A DNA stretch of 64,000 nucleotides from Actinomycetes bacterium (lineage in GTDB: Bacteria > Actinomycetota > Acidimicrobiia > Acidimicrobiales > Microtrichaceae). The stretch spans positions 124,001 to 188,000 of the forward strand of contig JAAEPF010000025.1 of NCBI GenBank assembly GCA_024222295.1. Reading direction: 5' to 3'. Both the position numbers and the translations under genes were made by a program. The notes beneath the pieces were generated by a model, which had not been told where the DNA came from, did no database searches, and saw nothing but the letters and a program-made list of their open reading frames with translations. Positions 25,067 to 33,413 of this stretch are shown here, piece after piece. Every line of letters begins with the position of its first letter. The stretch's first letter is position 1.

Positions 25067-25816
25067 CTAGGCGAGCGTGCCGCCGTCGACCTTCAACACG
25101 GTGCCGTTGACGTGCTCACCGTCGTCGGAAGCCAGGAACGCCACCGCTGAGGCGACGACCTCGGGGCCGCGCTGCTCGTCGAGGGCCATGATGCGGTGCA
25201 CGAGCTTGGGGTCGCCACCGTCCGGCAGCTGGAACTCGTTCTGGATCGGCGTGAGGATCGATCCCGGGGCAACAGAGTTGGCCCGGATCCCCTGCTTGCC
25301 GTACTCCACTGCGATCGTCTGGGTGAGTGCGGCCACGCCGCCCTTGGACGCCGAATAGGAGATCGTCCACGGATGCCCGGCGAGGGCGGCGGTGGACGCC
25401 GTGTTGACGATGTTGCCCTGGCTCTCGAGCAGGTGGGGGATCGCCTCGCGGCACACAAGGAACGTGCCCGTCAGGTTCACCGAGATGATCCGCTGGAAGT
25501 CCTCGAGGCTGGTCTCGTGCATGTGCTTGAACTGCAGGATGCCGGCCACGTTGATTACGGAGTCGAGCCGCCCGTGTTCGTCGACCGTGCCCTGCACGAG
25601 GCTCCGAACCTCGGACTCGTCGGCCACATTGGCCACGACCGCACTGACCTTGGAGCCGTTGGCACGGCAGGTGCCGGCCGTCTCCTCGAGACCCTCGGCG
25701 TTGACGTCGCTGAGGGCGAGCGTCGCGCCCTCCGACGACAGCCGCTCGGCGGTTGCCCGCCCGATTCCCGAGGCTGCCCCCGTGATGAGGACCACCTTGT
25801 CGGTGAAGCGCTGCAC
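25067..25816 (-). CDS. short-chain dehydrogenase/reductase
   Basis: A 249-residue classical SDR: ITGAASGIG (11-19), Ser141 in NTASTAAL and Tyr154/Lys158 in YSASKGG, with NVAG near 89-92. It starts at GTG 25816 after an AGGGGG ribosome-binding site at six-base spacing. Substrate is unknown; pairing with an LLM oxidoreductase and a TetR-type operator-like palindrome upstream is typical of catabolic or fatty-acid-related gene pairs in actinobacteria, but that is inference. Confidence 0.88.
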   Translation of the reverse strand: MQRFTDKVVLITGAASGIGRATAERLSSEGATLALSDVNAEGLEETAGTCRANGSKVSAVVANVADESEVRSLVQGTVDEHGRLDSVINVAGILQFKHMHETSLEDFQRIISVNLTGTFLVCREAIPHLLESQGNIVNTASTAALAGHPWTISYSASKGGVAALTQTIAVEYGKQGIRANSVAPGSILTPIQNEFQLPDGGDPKLVHRIMALDEQRGPEVVASAVAFLASDDGEHVNGTVLKVDGGTLA

Positions 25817-25864
25817 CTTGTACCCCCTTGGGCCGTGTGGCCGTTCGGCGCCCCAGCGGGCGTG

Positions 25865-25883
25865 ATCTGACGAGTCGTCAGAT
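25865..25883. promoter_or_regulatory. 19-bp perfect palindrome, likely repressor operator
   Basis: ATCTGACGA, a central G and TCGTCAGAT form a perfect palindrome 48 bases upstream of the SDR/LLM oxidoreductase unit and just after the end of the epimerase gene. Length and symmetry fit a TetR-family site. No TetR-type gene is present in the window, so the regulator would be elsewhere. Confidence 0.6.
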
Positions 25884-25888
25884 AGTAG

Positions 25889-26839
25889 TCACGACCCTTG
25901 GGTGCGGAACCAGTCGAGCACGGCGGCCGTGCCTGTTGCGAGGTCTGTGAAGGGCTCCCAGCCGAGGTGGAGCTTGGCCCTGGCCGAGTCGAGGCACGAC
26001 CGCTCCAGTTCGCCGACGCGAGCGGGTGCGTACTCGGGCGGGGCCTCCACGCCGGCGTTGTCGGCCATCGCCCGGTAGAGCTCGTTGACCGACGTCTCGG
26101 CACCTGTGCCGATGTTGCAGGTGAGCCCGCTGCCCTTCTCGGTCGCGCGCACGAAGGCGTCGACCACGTCGTCGACATAGACGTAGTCACGGGTCTGCTC
26201 CCCGTCGCCGAACACCTTGCACTGCTCCCCCGCGAGCAGCTTGCCGGCGAATATGGCCACCACGCCGGCCTCGCCGTGTGGATCCTGGCGGGGGCCGTAG
26301 ACGTTGGCAAGCGCAAGGGCCGTGTACTCGATGCCGTGCAATTCCCGGTAGGCGTGCAGGTAGTCGACAGCGGACTTCTTGGAGACCCCGTAGGGCGACA
26401 CCGGCACCAATGGGTGCGTCTCGGTGATCGGCAGGTCTTCGGGGTCGACAACGCCGTAGATCGTGCCTCCCGACGAGGCGAATGTGACCTTGCGAGTACC
26501 GCCACGGCGGGCGCCCTCCAGGACGTTGAGCGTGCCGAGCAGGTTGATGCGGGCGTCGCGCACCGGGTCGCTCACGGACAGGCGCACGTCGATCTGCGCG
26601 GCGAGGTGGCACACAACCTCCGGCCGGCGCCGCTCGATCAACTCGACCACCGCCGGATCACAGATGTCGATCTGGTGGAAGCTGAAGTCGTGCTCTGAGT
26701 CCGACCGGGCGCCAGCCAGGTTGGAGAGCCTTCCGCTGGACAGGTCGTCGATGACGTCGACGGAATGACCCTCGGCAAGCAGTCGGTCCACGAGGTTCGA
26801 TCCGATGAACCCGGCTCCGCCGGTCACGAGGACGTGCAT
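25889..26839 (-). CDS. NAD-dependent epimerase/dehydratase, GalE-like
   Basis: A 316-residue extended SDR with VTGGAGFIGSNLVDRL (5-20), CHLAAQIDVRLSVSDP (77-92), catalytic SSGGTIYG (122-129) and Tyr150/Lys154 in YGVSKK. The profile is that of UDP-glucose/UDP-GlcNAc 4-epimerase-like enzymes. ATG 26839 is chosen over the longer reading because a GGAGG site sits seven bases upstream. It is the last gene of the minus-strand run that includes the nucleotidyltransferase and three GT4 enzymes, so it likely supplies a UDP-hexose isomer for the same glycan. The exact sugar is not determinable. Confidence 0.88.
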   Translation of the reverse strand: MHVLVTGGAGFIGSNLVDRLLAEGHSVDVIDDLSSGRLSNLAGARSDSEHDFSFHQIDICDPAVVELIERRRPEVVCHLAAQIDVRLSVSDPVRDARINLLGTLNVLEGARRGGTRKVTFASSGGTIYGVVDPEDLPITETHPLVPVSPYGVSKKSAVDYLHAYRELHGIEYTALALANVYGPRQDPHGEAGVVAIFAGKLLAGEQCKVFGDGEQTRDYVYVDDVVDAFVRATEKGSGLTCNIGTGAETSVNELYRAMADNAGVEAPPEYAPARVGELERSCLDSARAKLHLGWEPFTDLATGTAAVLDWFRTQGS

Positions 26840-26879
26840 GGATGGACCTCCGGGATCCTCTGCGGTTGACGTTGGTGGG

Positions 26880-27899
26880 TCAGGTTGATGGCCAGCTGTC
26901 AGGGCCGGGCAGACGGTCGCCGGTGAGAGTCGCGCCTGCGGGCACGTCGACGTCGTTGCCGATGACACTCAACTCGGAGAGCGCGGCGCCGTCGCCGACA
27001 ATCGAACCGGTCGCGACGATACTGTGGTGAACGGTGGAACCCGACCCAATGGCTACACCGCCCATCACCACCGAGTCCTGCACGGTCGCCCCGGATGCCA
27101 CGACGCTGCCCGGGCCCACGATCGAGCCGGTGACGGTCGCTCCGGCGGCAATCTGTGCAGTGGGGTCGACCGCGTCCACCCGGGCGCCGCGAAGACCGTT
27201 GATGAAGTCGAGGTTCGCTTCCAGGTAGGCCTCGGGAGTGCCGGCGTCGATCCAGTAAGCCTCCGACGGCACGCCGAACAGCGAGCCCTGCTCGACCAGC
27301 GCGGGGAAGACCTCGCGTTCGATCGACACCTTGCGCCCGCTGTCGACCATCTCGAGGACCTCGGGCTCGAGCACGTAGGTACCGGCGTTGATCCAGTTGC
27401 TCGGAGCGGTGCCCGGATCGGGCTTCTCAATGAACGCTTCCACCCGGCCGTCGTCGTGCAGCGGCACAACCCCGTAGCGCGAGGGATCGTCTACCGGCGT
27501 GAGGGCGATCGTTCCTGCCCCACCCGAAGAGCGGTGGGTCTCCCACTGGGACCGCACGTCGAGGTCGGTGAGCACGTCGCCATTCACGGCGATGAACGTG
27601 TCGGTGATGCCTGCGTCGCGGGCGGCGAAGGCAATCGCCCCGGCTGTGTCGAGCGGTTCTGGCTCCACCGCGTAGTGCAGGCTCACGCCGGCGCACACAC
27701 CGTCCGGGAAGGCGTTGGCGAACGCATCCGGTTTGTAACCGAGGCTCAGCACGGCATCGTCGACCCCGGCCTCGGCCAGCTTGGCGATGACCCGTTCGAT
27801 CATTGTCACCCCGGCCACGGGGAGCATCTGCTTCGGGGCGTGGAGTGTGAGGGGGCGCAGGCGGGTGCCGAACCCGCCGACCAACACAACTGCTCGCAC
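26880..27899 (-). CDS. sugar-1-phosphate nucleotidyltransferase, probably mannose-1-phosphate guanylyltransferase
   Basis: A 339-residue protein. Residues 1-235 are a nucleotidyltransferase with GGFGTRLRPLT (8-18), a PKQMLPVAG motif, NGDVL (metal Asp) and the EKPD and WINAGTYVLEP blocks. Residues about 250-330 form a left-handed beta-helix (hexapeptide repeats). This is the GMPP/RmlA2-like branch, used in actinobacteria to make GDP-mannose. GTP specificity is inferred from the GGFGTRLRPLT motif and from the otherwise complete GDP-mannose pathway in the window; a UTP- or dTTP-dependent enzyme is possible. Three bases separate it from the upstream anchored-protein gene. Confidence 0.83.
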   Translation of the reverse strand: MRAVVLVGGFGTRLRPLTLHAPKQMLPVAGVTMIERVIAKLAEAGVDDAVLSLGYKPDAFANAFPDGVCAGVSLHYAVEPEPLDTAGAIAFAARDAGITDTFIAVNGDVLTDLDVRSQWETHRSSGGAGTIALTPVDDPSRYGVVPLHDDGRVEAFIEKPDPGTAPSNWINAGTYVLEPEVLEMVDSGRKVSIEREVFPALVEQGSLFGVPSEAYWIDAGTPEAYLEANLDFINGLRGARVDAVDPTAQIAAGATVTGSIVGPGSVVASGATVQDSVVMGGVAIGSGSTVHHSIVATGSIVGDGAALSELSVIGNDVDVPAGATLTGDRLPGPDSWPST

Positions 27900-27902
27900 G
27901 GG

Positions 27903-28721
27903 TCAGCCTCCGACGGTTGTGGTCGGATCGCCCTCGGGAACGGTGGTCTCGACGGTGTCACCATCGCCGGCCGGGGTGTCGGTGCCCCCACCTTCGACAG
28001 CGGTCGTGTCGGTGGGCTCACCCTCGGCCACCGTTGTGGTGGTTGCCGCGGCGTCCTTGACCTCGGGCTCGTCGTAGTCGATGTCGTCGGGCTCATCGAG
28101 CTTGCTCGTGGAAGCTGGAAGGTCGAACTCGGCGCCCTGCGGCGCGAAGACCAGCGCGTAGATCTGCTTGTCCTGGGTGAACCGGGTGCCTGCGATGTCG
28201 TTGGTGATGATGCGCGGGTCGGTGCCCGAGTCGGACTGCGGTGGCCACTGGTACAGCGCCACCCGAGCCGGTTCGCCGTTGCAGTCATCGCCCTCGCCGA
28301 AGCTCCGCCCGTCGGGAAGGGTCAGCCGGTTGTTGGCATCGACGGTGATGCCGACCGCGGCCATGAAGTTGGCGAACACGGCGTTTTCGCCCGCGTTCTC
28401 GGGACCGGTCGGATGGATGTGGAGCAGGCCGTCCGAATGGATGTCGGCGCCCGTGTCCGCCACCACGTTCTCGAGCGGCTCGGTGTCGTACGCGTCACAG
28501 ATGTAGGTGCCGTAGGCGGCCACCCAGTGGTCTTCTACGGTGGGGCGGACCTGCTCCACGTCGCGGCGGTGCATGACCGCGAAGGCAGTGAGCACCAGCC
28601 CGACCAGCAGGATCGCACCGATGGCCAGCGGATAGCCGATTTCCCGGCGCTGGCCGGGCGAACGCGTCGCACCGGCCTGCTGGACGCGCTTGATCTTCTT
28701 CGACGAGGAGGCCTTACCCAT
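27903..28721 (-). CDS. single-pass membrane protein with HSDGLLHIHP motif, function unknown
   Basis: A 272-residue protein: basic N-terminus, one membrane segment (about 30-50), an extracytoplasmic domain (about 60-200) and an acidic Thr/Glu/Gly-rich tail. The domain contains YGTYICDAYD (Cys75), the histidine-rich IHSDGLLHIHP (94-104), ENAVFANFM and a second cysteine (Cys147) in a GDDCNG segment. The three histidines and an Asp could bind a metal and the cysteines could form a disulfide. I do not recognise a named family. It is encoded three bases before the nucleotidyltransferase gene and after the GT4 genes, which ties it to envelope glycan work. Confidence 0.7.
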   Translation of the reverse strand: MGKASSSKKIKRVQQAGATRSPGQRREIGYPLAIGAILLVGLVLTAFAVMHRRDVEQVRPTVEDHWVAAYGTYICDAYDTEPLENVVADTGADIHSDGLLHIHPTGPENAGENAVFANFMAAVGITVDANNRLTLPDGRSFGEGDDCNGEPARVALYQWPPQSDSGTDPRIITNDIAGTRFTQDKQIYALVFAPQGAEFDLPASTSKLDEPDDIDYDEPEVKDAAATTTTVAEGEPTDTTAVEGGGTDTPAGDGDTVETTVPEGDPTTTVGG

Positions 28722-28772
28722 ACGGCGTGCAACGGTAGCGCCTCCGGCCCGCCACGGAGAAAGGCTCGCCTT

Positions 28773-30020
28773 CTAGCCCCGCCTGCTGAAGCGTTCGGCG
28801 CGCACGTCCTCGAACAGCCGCTCGTAGGCTGCGGCGACAGCCGCGGGCGACACCCACTCCTCCACGAAATGGCGGCCCGAAGCTCCCATACGCTCCCTGC
28901 CGGCAGGGTCGTCGAGCAGTCGGGCGAGGGCATCACAGAAGGCGTCGGGGTCTTCCGGCTGGACAGCCAGCCCCGCCCCGGCCGACTCAATGGTGCGGGC
29001 GACCTCGGTACCCACATCGACGCTCGCCACCACCGGGCGGGCCGCGGCCAGGATCGAGTAGAGCTTCGAGGGTACGCTCGAGCGAGCCAACCCTGTGCGT
29101 AGCGGAATCACGTGGATGTCACCGCTGGCCAGCACCTCGCCGAGCCTTTCGCGGGGCTGCATCTCGATGAACCTGATGTTCTCGAGCCCCTCAGCGGAGG
29201 CCATCAGGTCGGCCTGGGCGGAACCGCCCCCGTTGATCACGAACAGCACGTCGGGTCGCCCGGCGAACCGGCGGGCCGCCTCGACCACCAGGTCGAGCGA
29301 CTGCGACATGCCCACGTTGCCCGCGTACATCACGACCGTGTGGTCTCCGAGGCGGTACTCGGTGCGGTAGGACGTGTCGCGGCTGTGCGGCCTCACCCGG
29401 TCTGTATCGACGAAGTTGGGGATCACCCGGACCCGTTCGGGGCGGTGGCCGGCGAGCTTGTTCTCGATGTTGTCGGCGAGGTCATCGGAGAGGACGGTGA
29501 CTGCATTGCTGCGGCGGTACAGGAAGCGCTCCAGCCACGAGGCCACTGCGATCACCCGCTTGTCGGTGATGGCGCCAAGCTCCACAGCAACGTCGGGGAA
29601 CACGTCCTGGATGTTGAACACCCACGGGACGCCACGCAGCCGTGCCGCCAGCCAGCCCGAGACACCGAGCGGGAGCGGCGGCGACATGACCATCACCGCA
29701 TCGGGGCCAAAGCGCGACACCGCGGAGGCGATCGTGGCCGCGCCGGTGAAACCGACGAATCCGGCGGCGCGCGCCGCGATGTTGGTCTTGTCGGTGGGGA
29801 AGGGATTGAGCCGGGTGATCCAGCCCCACTCGGTCGCCTCGGTCTGCACCGCGCGGCCACGCCACTCGGGCTCGATCTCATGCAGCCGGTACCAGGGAAG
29901 CGATGTGACGATGTGGATCCGGTGACCACGGGCTGCGAGGGCCTCGGTGATCGCCGTCATCACCTCACCGGTGGGGGCGACGTCAGGCGCGTAGTGCGGG
30001 CAGATGATGAGCAGGTTCAC
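28773..30020 (-). CDS. GT4 glycosyltransferase (WcaI-like)
   Basis: A 415-residue GT-B enzyme. The N-terminal half begins MNLLIICPHYAPDVAPTGEV and has WVFNIQDVFPD and an ALERF-like helix, features of the colanic-acid WcaI-type GT4 group. The C-terminal half has VVMYAGNVGMSQSL and the donor-binding SSVPSKLYSILAAARPVVAS, followed by a glutamate-containing TEVARTIE segment. It starts at GTG 30020; a TAGGTT lies nine bases upstream. The next gene upstream ends 13 bases before it. Donor and acceptor are unknown. Confidence 0.88.
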   Translation of the reverse strand: MNLLIICPHYAPDVAPTGEVMTAITEALAARGHRIHIVTSLPWYRLHEIEPEWRGRAVQTEATEWGWITRLNPFPTDKTNIAARAAGFVGFTGAATIASAVSRFGPDAVMVMSPPLPLGVSGWLAARLRGVPWVFNIQDVFPDVAVELGAITDKRVIAVASWLERFLYRRSNAVTVLSDDLADNIENKLAGHRPERVRVIPNFVDTDRVRPHSRDTSYRTEYRLGDHTVVMYAGNVGMSQSLDLVVEAARRFAGRPDVLFVINGGGSAQADLMASAEGLENIRFIEMQPRERLGEVLASGDIHVIPLRTGLARSSVPSKLYSILAAARPVVASVDVGTEVARTIESAGAGLAVQPEDPDAFCDALARLLDDPAGRERMGASGRHFVEEWVSPAAVAAAYERLFEDVRAERFSRRG

Positions 30021-30032
30021 GGCAGGCCAAAC

Positions 30033-31247
30033 CTAGGGCGCGCTGCGCGGCGACGTTGAGCCGGGCCTGCCCGCTGCGCGCCGCCAGGCCCCGGCGAGAG
30101 CGGCCGCTGTGCGCCGCGGCGTGAATGCCGCGGCCGCCTCCACCTCTCTGCTGGCGACCTCGGCGCGCGCCCGCTCGTCGAGAGCAGCCACGGTCTCCAT
30201 GGCGCTCGCCCACGCGGCCGGATCGTCGGGGGAAACCGGGGCGACGGGCGTGGCCCAGCCGGCGGACGTGGCCACCACCTCGGGCAGCGACCCGGCATCG
30301 GAAACAACCAGTGGCACTCCCCTGCCCATCGCCTCGAGGGCGGGCAGCCCGAAGCCCTCGTAGCGCGATGGCACGAGCACTGCGGTGGCCCGCCGGTAGA
30401 GCCGTTCCATCTCCGCCGACGAGACGCGGCCGGGCCGCCCGACCGAACCCGCTAGGTCCGGTCGCGCGCAGCGTCGGTCCACTTCCTCGTCACTCGCACC
30501 GGGGCCACCGGCCAGCACCAGCCGCGCTTCGGGGTTCGTCTGGCGGTACCGGGCAAATCCGTCGAGCAGCACCCGGTGGTTCTTGTGGGGGTAGGTGATC
30601 GCTGGGTACAAGAACAGCGTGCCGGCGGAGTCGCCCGCCACGCCCGTGGCTTCGCCGTCGGTCCGGGCTGCCGGGTTGGGGCCGAGGTCGACTGCGACAC
30701 GATCGAGGGCCACCACCGACCACGGCACAACGTCCACCCGTGCGCTCTCGACCCCGAGCAGCTCGCAGACCCGGCCGGCGGTGAACTCCGATGGCACGCA
30801 GATCCCGTCGACACCGTGCGCCGACCGGCGCAGCATCAGGCGGAGGTACTGGCGCTTCGCCAGTGAGAAGTTCTCCGGCATCTCGAGTGGCTGCAGGTCG
30901 TGGATGGTGAGGCTGGTGCGACCCGGGTGACGCAGCGGCAATACACCCCCGGCGTGGTGCACGAGGTCTGGTGAGAGCTCCCGGGTTCGCCGGGCCAGCC
31001 AGGTCTGCTCCGCGAACACGCGGGCCGCCTTGTTGGCCCCGGTGCTGTCGAGCACCTCGTTTCGGCATGCGTCGGCCAGGTCGGGGTGCGCCGCCGCGAA
31101 TCCGCGAAGCACCGCAAGCGTTGGCTCCACCGAGGGTTCGTGCTCCAGCACCGCACGGATCGCATCGGTCGTGGACTCCTCGCTGCCGCCCACCACACCG
31201 GGCACGAGCCAGGTCAGGTTCACCAACACGCGCAGGGGCGGGTTCAT
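30033..31247 (-). CDS. GT4 glycosyltransferase
   Basis: A 404-residue GT-B protein. The C-terminal donor-binding domain has AITYPHKNHRVLLDGF, LVLAGGPG and the E-x7-E motif in SRYEGFGLPALEAMGRGVPLV. The N-terminal acceptor half carries TWLVPGVVGGSEES and LTIHDLQPLEMPENF. I use ATG 31247, which overlaps the upstream gene's stop by four bases (ATGA), instead of the longer reading from 31301. The C-terminus is Ala/Arg-rich and likely disordered. It resembles mannosyl- or rhamnosyl-type transferases, but the sugar is not assigned. Confidence 0.87.
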   Translation of the reverse strand: MNPPLRVLVNLTWLVPGVVGGSEESTTDAIRAVLEHEPSVEPTLAVLRGFAAAHPDLADACRNEVLDSTGANKAARVFAEQTWLARRTRELSPDLVHHAGGVLPLRHPGRTSLTIHDLQPLEMPENFSLAKRQYLRLMLRRSAHGVDGICVPSEFTAGRVCELLGVESARVDVVPWSVVALDRVAVDLGPNPAARTDGEATGVAGDSAGTLFLYPAITYPHKNHRVLLDGFARYRQTNPEARLVLAGGPGASDEEVDRRCARPDLAGSVGRPGRVSSAEMERLYRRATAVLVPSRYEGFGLPALEAMGRGVPLVVSDAGSLPEVVATSAGWATPVAPVSPDDPAAWASAMETVAALDERARAEVASREVEAAAAFTPRRTAAALAGAWRRAAGRPGSTSPRSAP

Positions 31248-32353
31248 CCGGCGAACACCCTGTCGTACACGTCTACAACGGCGGCGGCGGTGCGACGCCA
31301 CGAGTACTCGCCGGCACGTTGCACGCCTTCGGCCCGCATGGCATCGGCGACCTCGGGGTCATCGAGTACATCGGCGAGCGACTGCGCGAGTGCCTCGGAA
31401 TCCCCGACCGGTACCAGCCAGGCGACCCCGTGGGCGAACTCGGCCATGGGCGTGCCCTCGGTGGTCACCACGGGCGCACCGGCAGCCATCGCTTCCAGCA
31501 CGGGCAGGCCGAATCCCTCCGCCCGCGACGGAAGGCAGCACACAGCTGAGCCGCAGCGAAGCGCATTGAGCTCCCCGGACTCCAAGAACCCCAGGCGACG
31601 GCAGCGCTCACCGAGCGCGTCGAGCCGAGGTCCCATGTCCTCACCCCAACCGGAAGGTCCGGCGACGGCCAGCACGAGCCCAGGGCGGTCGAGGCGCTCG
31701 AACGCGTCGATGAGCACGTCGAGGCCCTTGCGCGGCTCAGAGGTTCCGACGAACAACACGTAATCCGACTCCAGGCCGTGTGCGCGCCGCGCCGCCTCGA
31801 CAGCCGACCGCTGCGGCGCCACCTCTGCGTCGACACCGAGTGGAACGACCGCCAGCCGCGACGGGTCGAACCCCTGTGCCTCGAACTCGCGGGCGCCCAG
31901 CTCGCTCGGCACCATCACGATCGCTGCTTCGTCGCGGATGCGCCCGAGCCCCCTCGCCATCAGCTTCGCCCCCCGGCGGGTGAACATCTCGGGCATCGTG
32001 AGCGGCAGCACGTCGTGGACTGTGGCGACCATGGGCACACGATCACGTGGACATGCGATCGGGATCGTGAGGTGCACCAGGTCGACGGGCCCACTCGCAG
32101 ACGTGACGCGCGGCTGGCGCAACTTGTCCCAGGAGTCGTAGAGCCACGGCAGGCGCAGGCCGAGCGACTCGGTTGGTACGGGTGGCGTGAACGGCTCGCC
32201 GGGTCTCGGCCCGGCGGGCCCCACACCGACCAGGTCGACGCGGGCATCGTCGGCCACTGCGGACGCCAGGGCGTTGGCCGCTGTGGCGGTGCCGCCGGGC
32301 ACCGAGTGCCAGTCCTGGGTGAGGGTCATCGCGACCCGCAACGGCGTCGACAT
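31244..32353 (-). CDS. GT4 glycosyltransferase
   Basis: A 369-residue GT-B protein, head of the minus-strand glycan operon (32353 to 25889). Motifs: HSVPGGTATAANAL near the N-terminus, ATVHDVLPLTMPEMF, FVGTSEPRKGLDVLIDAF and the E-x7-E block SRAEGFGLPVLEAMAAGAPVV. ATG 32353 is chosen because GAGG lies ten bases upstream; the frame upstream from 32560 is a shadow of fcl. It and the next gene are probably tandem relatives, sharing the HDL/HDV-LPLxMPE and SRxEGFGLP motifs. Divergent from fcl across about 95 bases. Confidence 0.87.
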   Translation of the reverse strand: MSTPLRVAMTLTQDWHSVPGGTATAANALASAVADDARVDLVGVGPAGPRPGEPFTPPVPTESLGLRLPWLYDSWDKLRQPRVTSASGPVDLVHLTIPIACPRDRVPMVATVHDVLPLTMPEMFTRRGAKLMARGLGRIRDEAAIVMVPSELGAREFEAQGFDPSRLAVVPLGVDAEVAPQRSAVEAARRAHGLESDYVLFVGTSEPRKGLDVLIDAFERLDRPGLVLAVAGPSGWGEDMGPRLDALGERCRRLGFLESGELNALRCGSAVCCLPSRAEGFGLPVLEAMAAGAPVVTTEGTPMAEFAHGVAWLVPVGDSEALAQSLADVLDDPEVADAMRAEGVQRAGEYSWRRTAAAVVDVYDRVFAG

Positions 32354-32434
32354 CGTCGACAATCCTCGCATGTGCGCTGCTGTGCCCCCGGCTACCGGCG
32401 GATCTCCGGTGCCGACGGGGCGGCTCCGGCCTTG

Positions 32435-32440
32435 TAGCTT
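32435..32440 (+). promoter_or_regulatory. leaderless -10 box for fcl
   Basis: TAGCTT, eight bases before ATG 32449. Confidence 0.45.
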
Positions 32441-32448
32441 TGGGCTCG

Positions 32449-33411
32449 ATGAGTGGCTTCTGGGCTGACAAGCATGTGCTGGTGACCGGCGCCGCGGGGT
32501 TCCTCGGCACCGCAGTGACCAAGGGACTCGCCGACCGAGGGCCCACGAGGGTTTCGACACCGTCCTCCGGCGACGTCGACCTGCGTGACCGGGAGGCGAC
32601 CCGGGCGATGTTCGAGTCGCTGTCGCCCGACATCGTGATCCACCTCGCGGCCAGCGTCGGAGGCATCGGGGCCAATCGGGAGCGGCCCGCCGACCTCTAC
32701 CTTGACAACCTCCTCATGGGAACCTTCGTGCTCGACGCGGCGCTGCGGGCCAACACCGCCAAGACGGTGATGCTCGGCACGATCTGCTCGTACCCGAAGC
32801 ACACTCCGGTGCCATTCTCCGAGGACTCCCTATGGCAGGGATACCCCGAGGAGACCAACGCGCCCTACGGGATCGCGAAGATCGCCCAGCTCGTGCAGGC
32901 GCAGGCCAACCGCGAGCAGTACGGGCAGTCTGCGGTCTACCTGATGCCCACCAACCTCTACGGCCCGGGCGACAAGTTCAATCCCGCGGTCAGTCATGTG
33001 ATCCCGGCCCTCATCAAGAAGTGCGTGGATGCACAGGACGCCGGCAACGACCACATCGACGTGTGGGGCACCGGTTCGGCCAGCCGTGAGTTCCTCTACG
33101 TCGACGATGCGGCCGAGGGAATCCTGCTAGCCGCCGAGCACTACGACGGCGACGAGCCGGTCAACCTGGGCACCGACGAGGAGATGCCGATCCGCGAGCT
33201 GGTGGGGATCATCACCGAGGAGGTCGGCTTCACGGGCGAGGTGCGTTGGGATTCATCGAAGCCCGACGGCCAGCCACGGCGCCGGGTTGATCCGGGCAGG
33301 GCCCGCGACGCCTTCGGCTTCCAGGCGAAGGTCGACTTCCGTGAGGGACTGCGACGCACCATCGAGTGGTACCGCGCCAACCGAGAGGCCGCCGAAGCAC
33401 GCGTGGCCTGA
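32449..33411 (+). CDS. fcl: GDP-L-fucose synthase
   Basis: A 320-residue extended SDR with TGAAGFLG (13-20), the Fcl-type signature HLAASVGGIGANRERPADL (65-83), LGTICSYPK (109-117) and Tyr140/Lys144 in YGIAK. The NLYGPGDKFN segment is also typical. It performs the 3,5-epimerisation and 4-reduction of GDP-4-keto-6-deoxymannose, made by Gmd, to GDP-L-fucose. ATG 32449 is preferred over TTG 32440. Its stop lies two bases from the stop of the convergent LCP gene with no terminator between them. Confidence 0.9.
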   Translation: MSGFWADKHVLVTGAAGFLGTAVTKGLADRGPTRVSTPSSGDVDLRDREATRAMFESLSPDIVIHLAASVGGIGANRERPADLYLDNLLMGTFVLDAALRANTAKTVMLGTICSYPKHTPVPFSEDSLWQGYPEETNAPYGIAKIAQLVQAQANREQYGQSAVYLMPTNLYGPGDKFNPAVSHVIPALIKKCVDAQDAGNDHIDVWGTGSASREFLYVDDAAEGILLAAEHYDGDEPVNLGTDEEMPIRELVGIITEEVGFTGEVRWDSSKPDGQPRRRVDPGRARDAFGFQAKVDFREGLRRTIEWYRANREAAEARVA

Positions 33412-33413
33412 GT

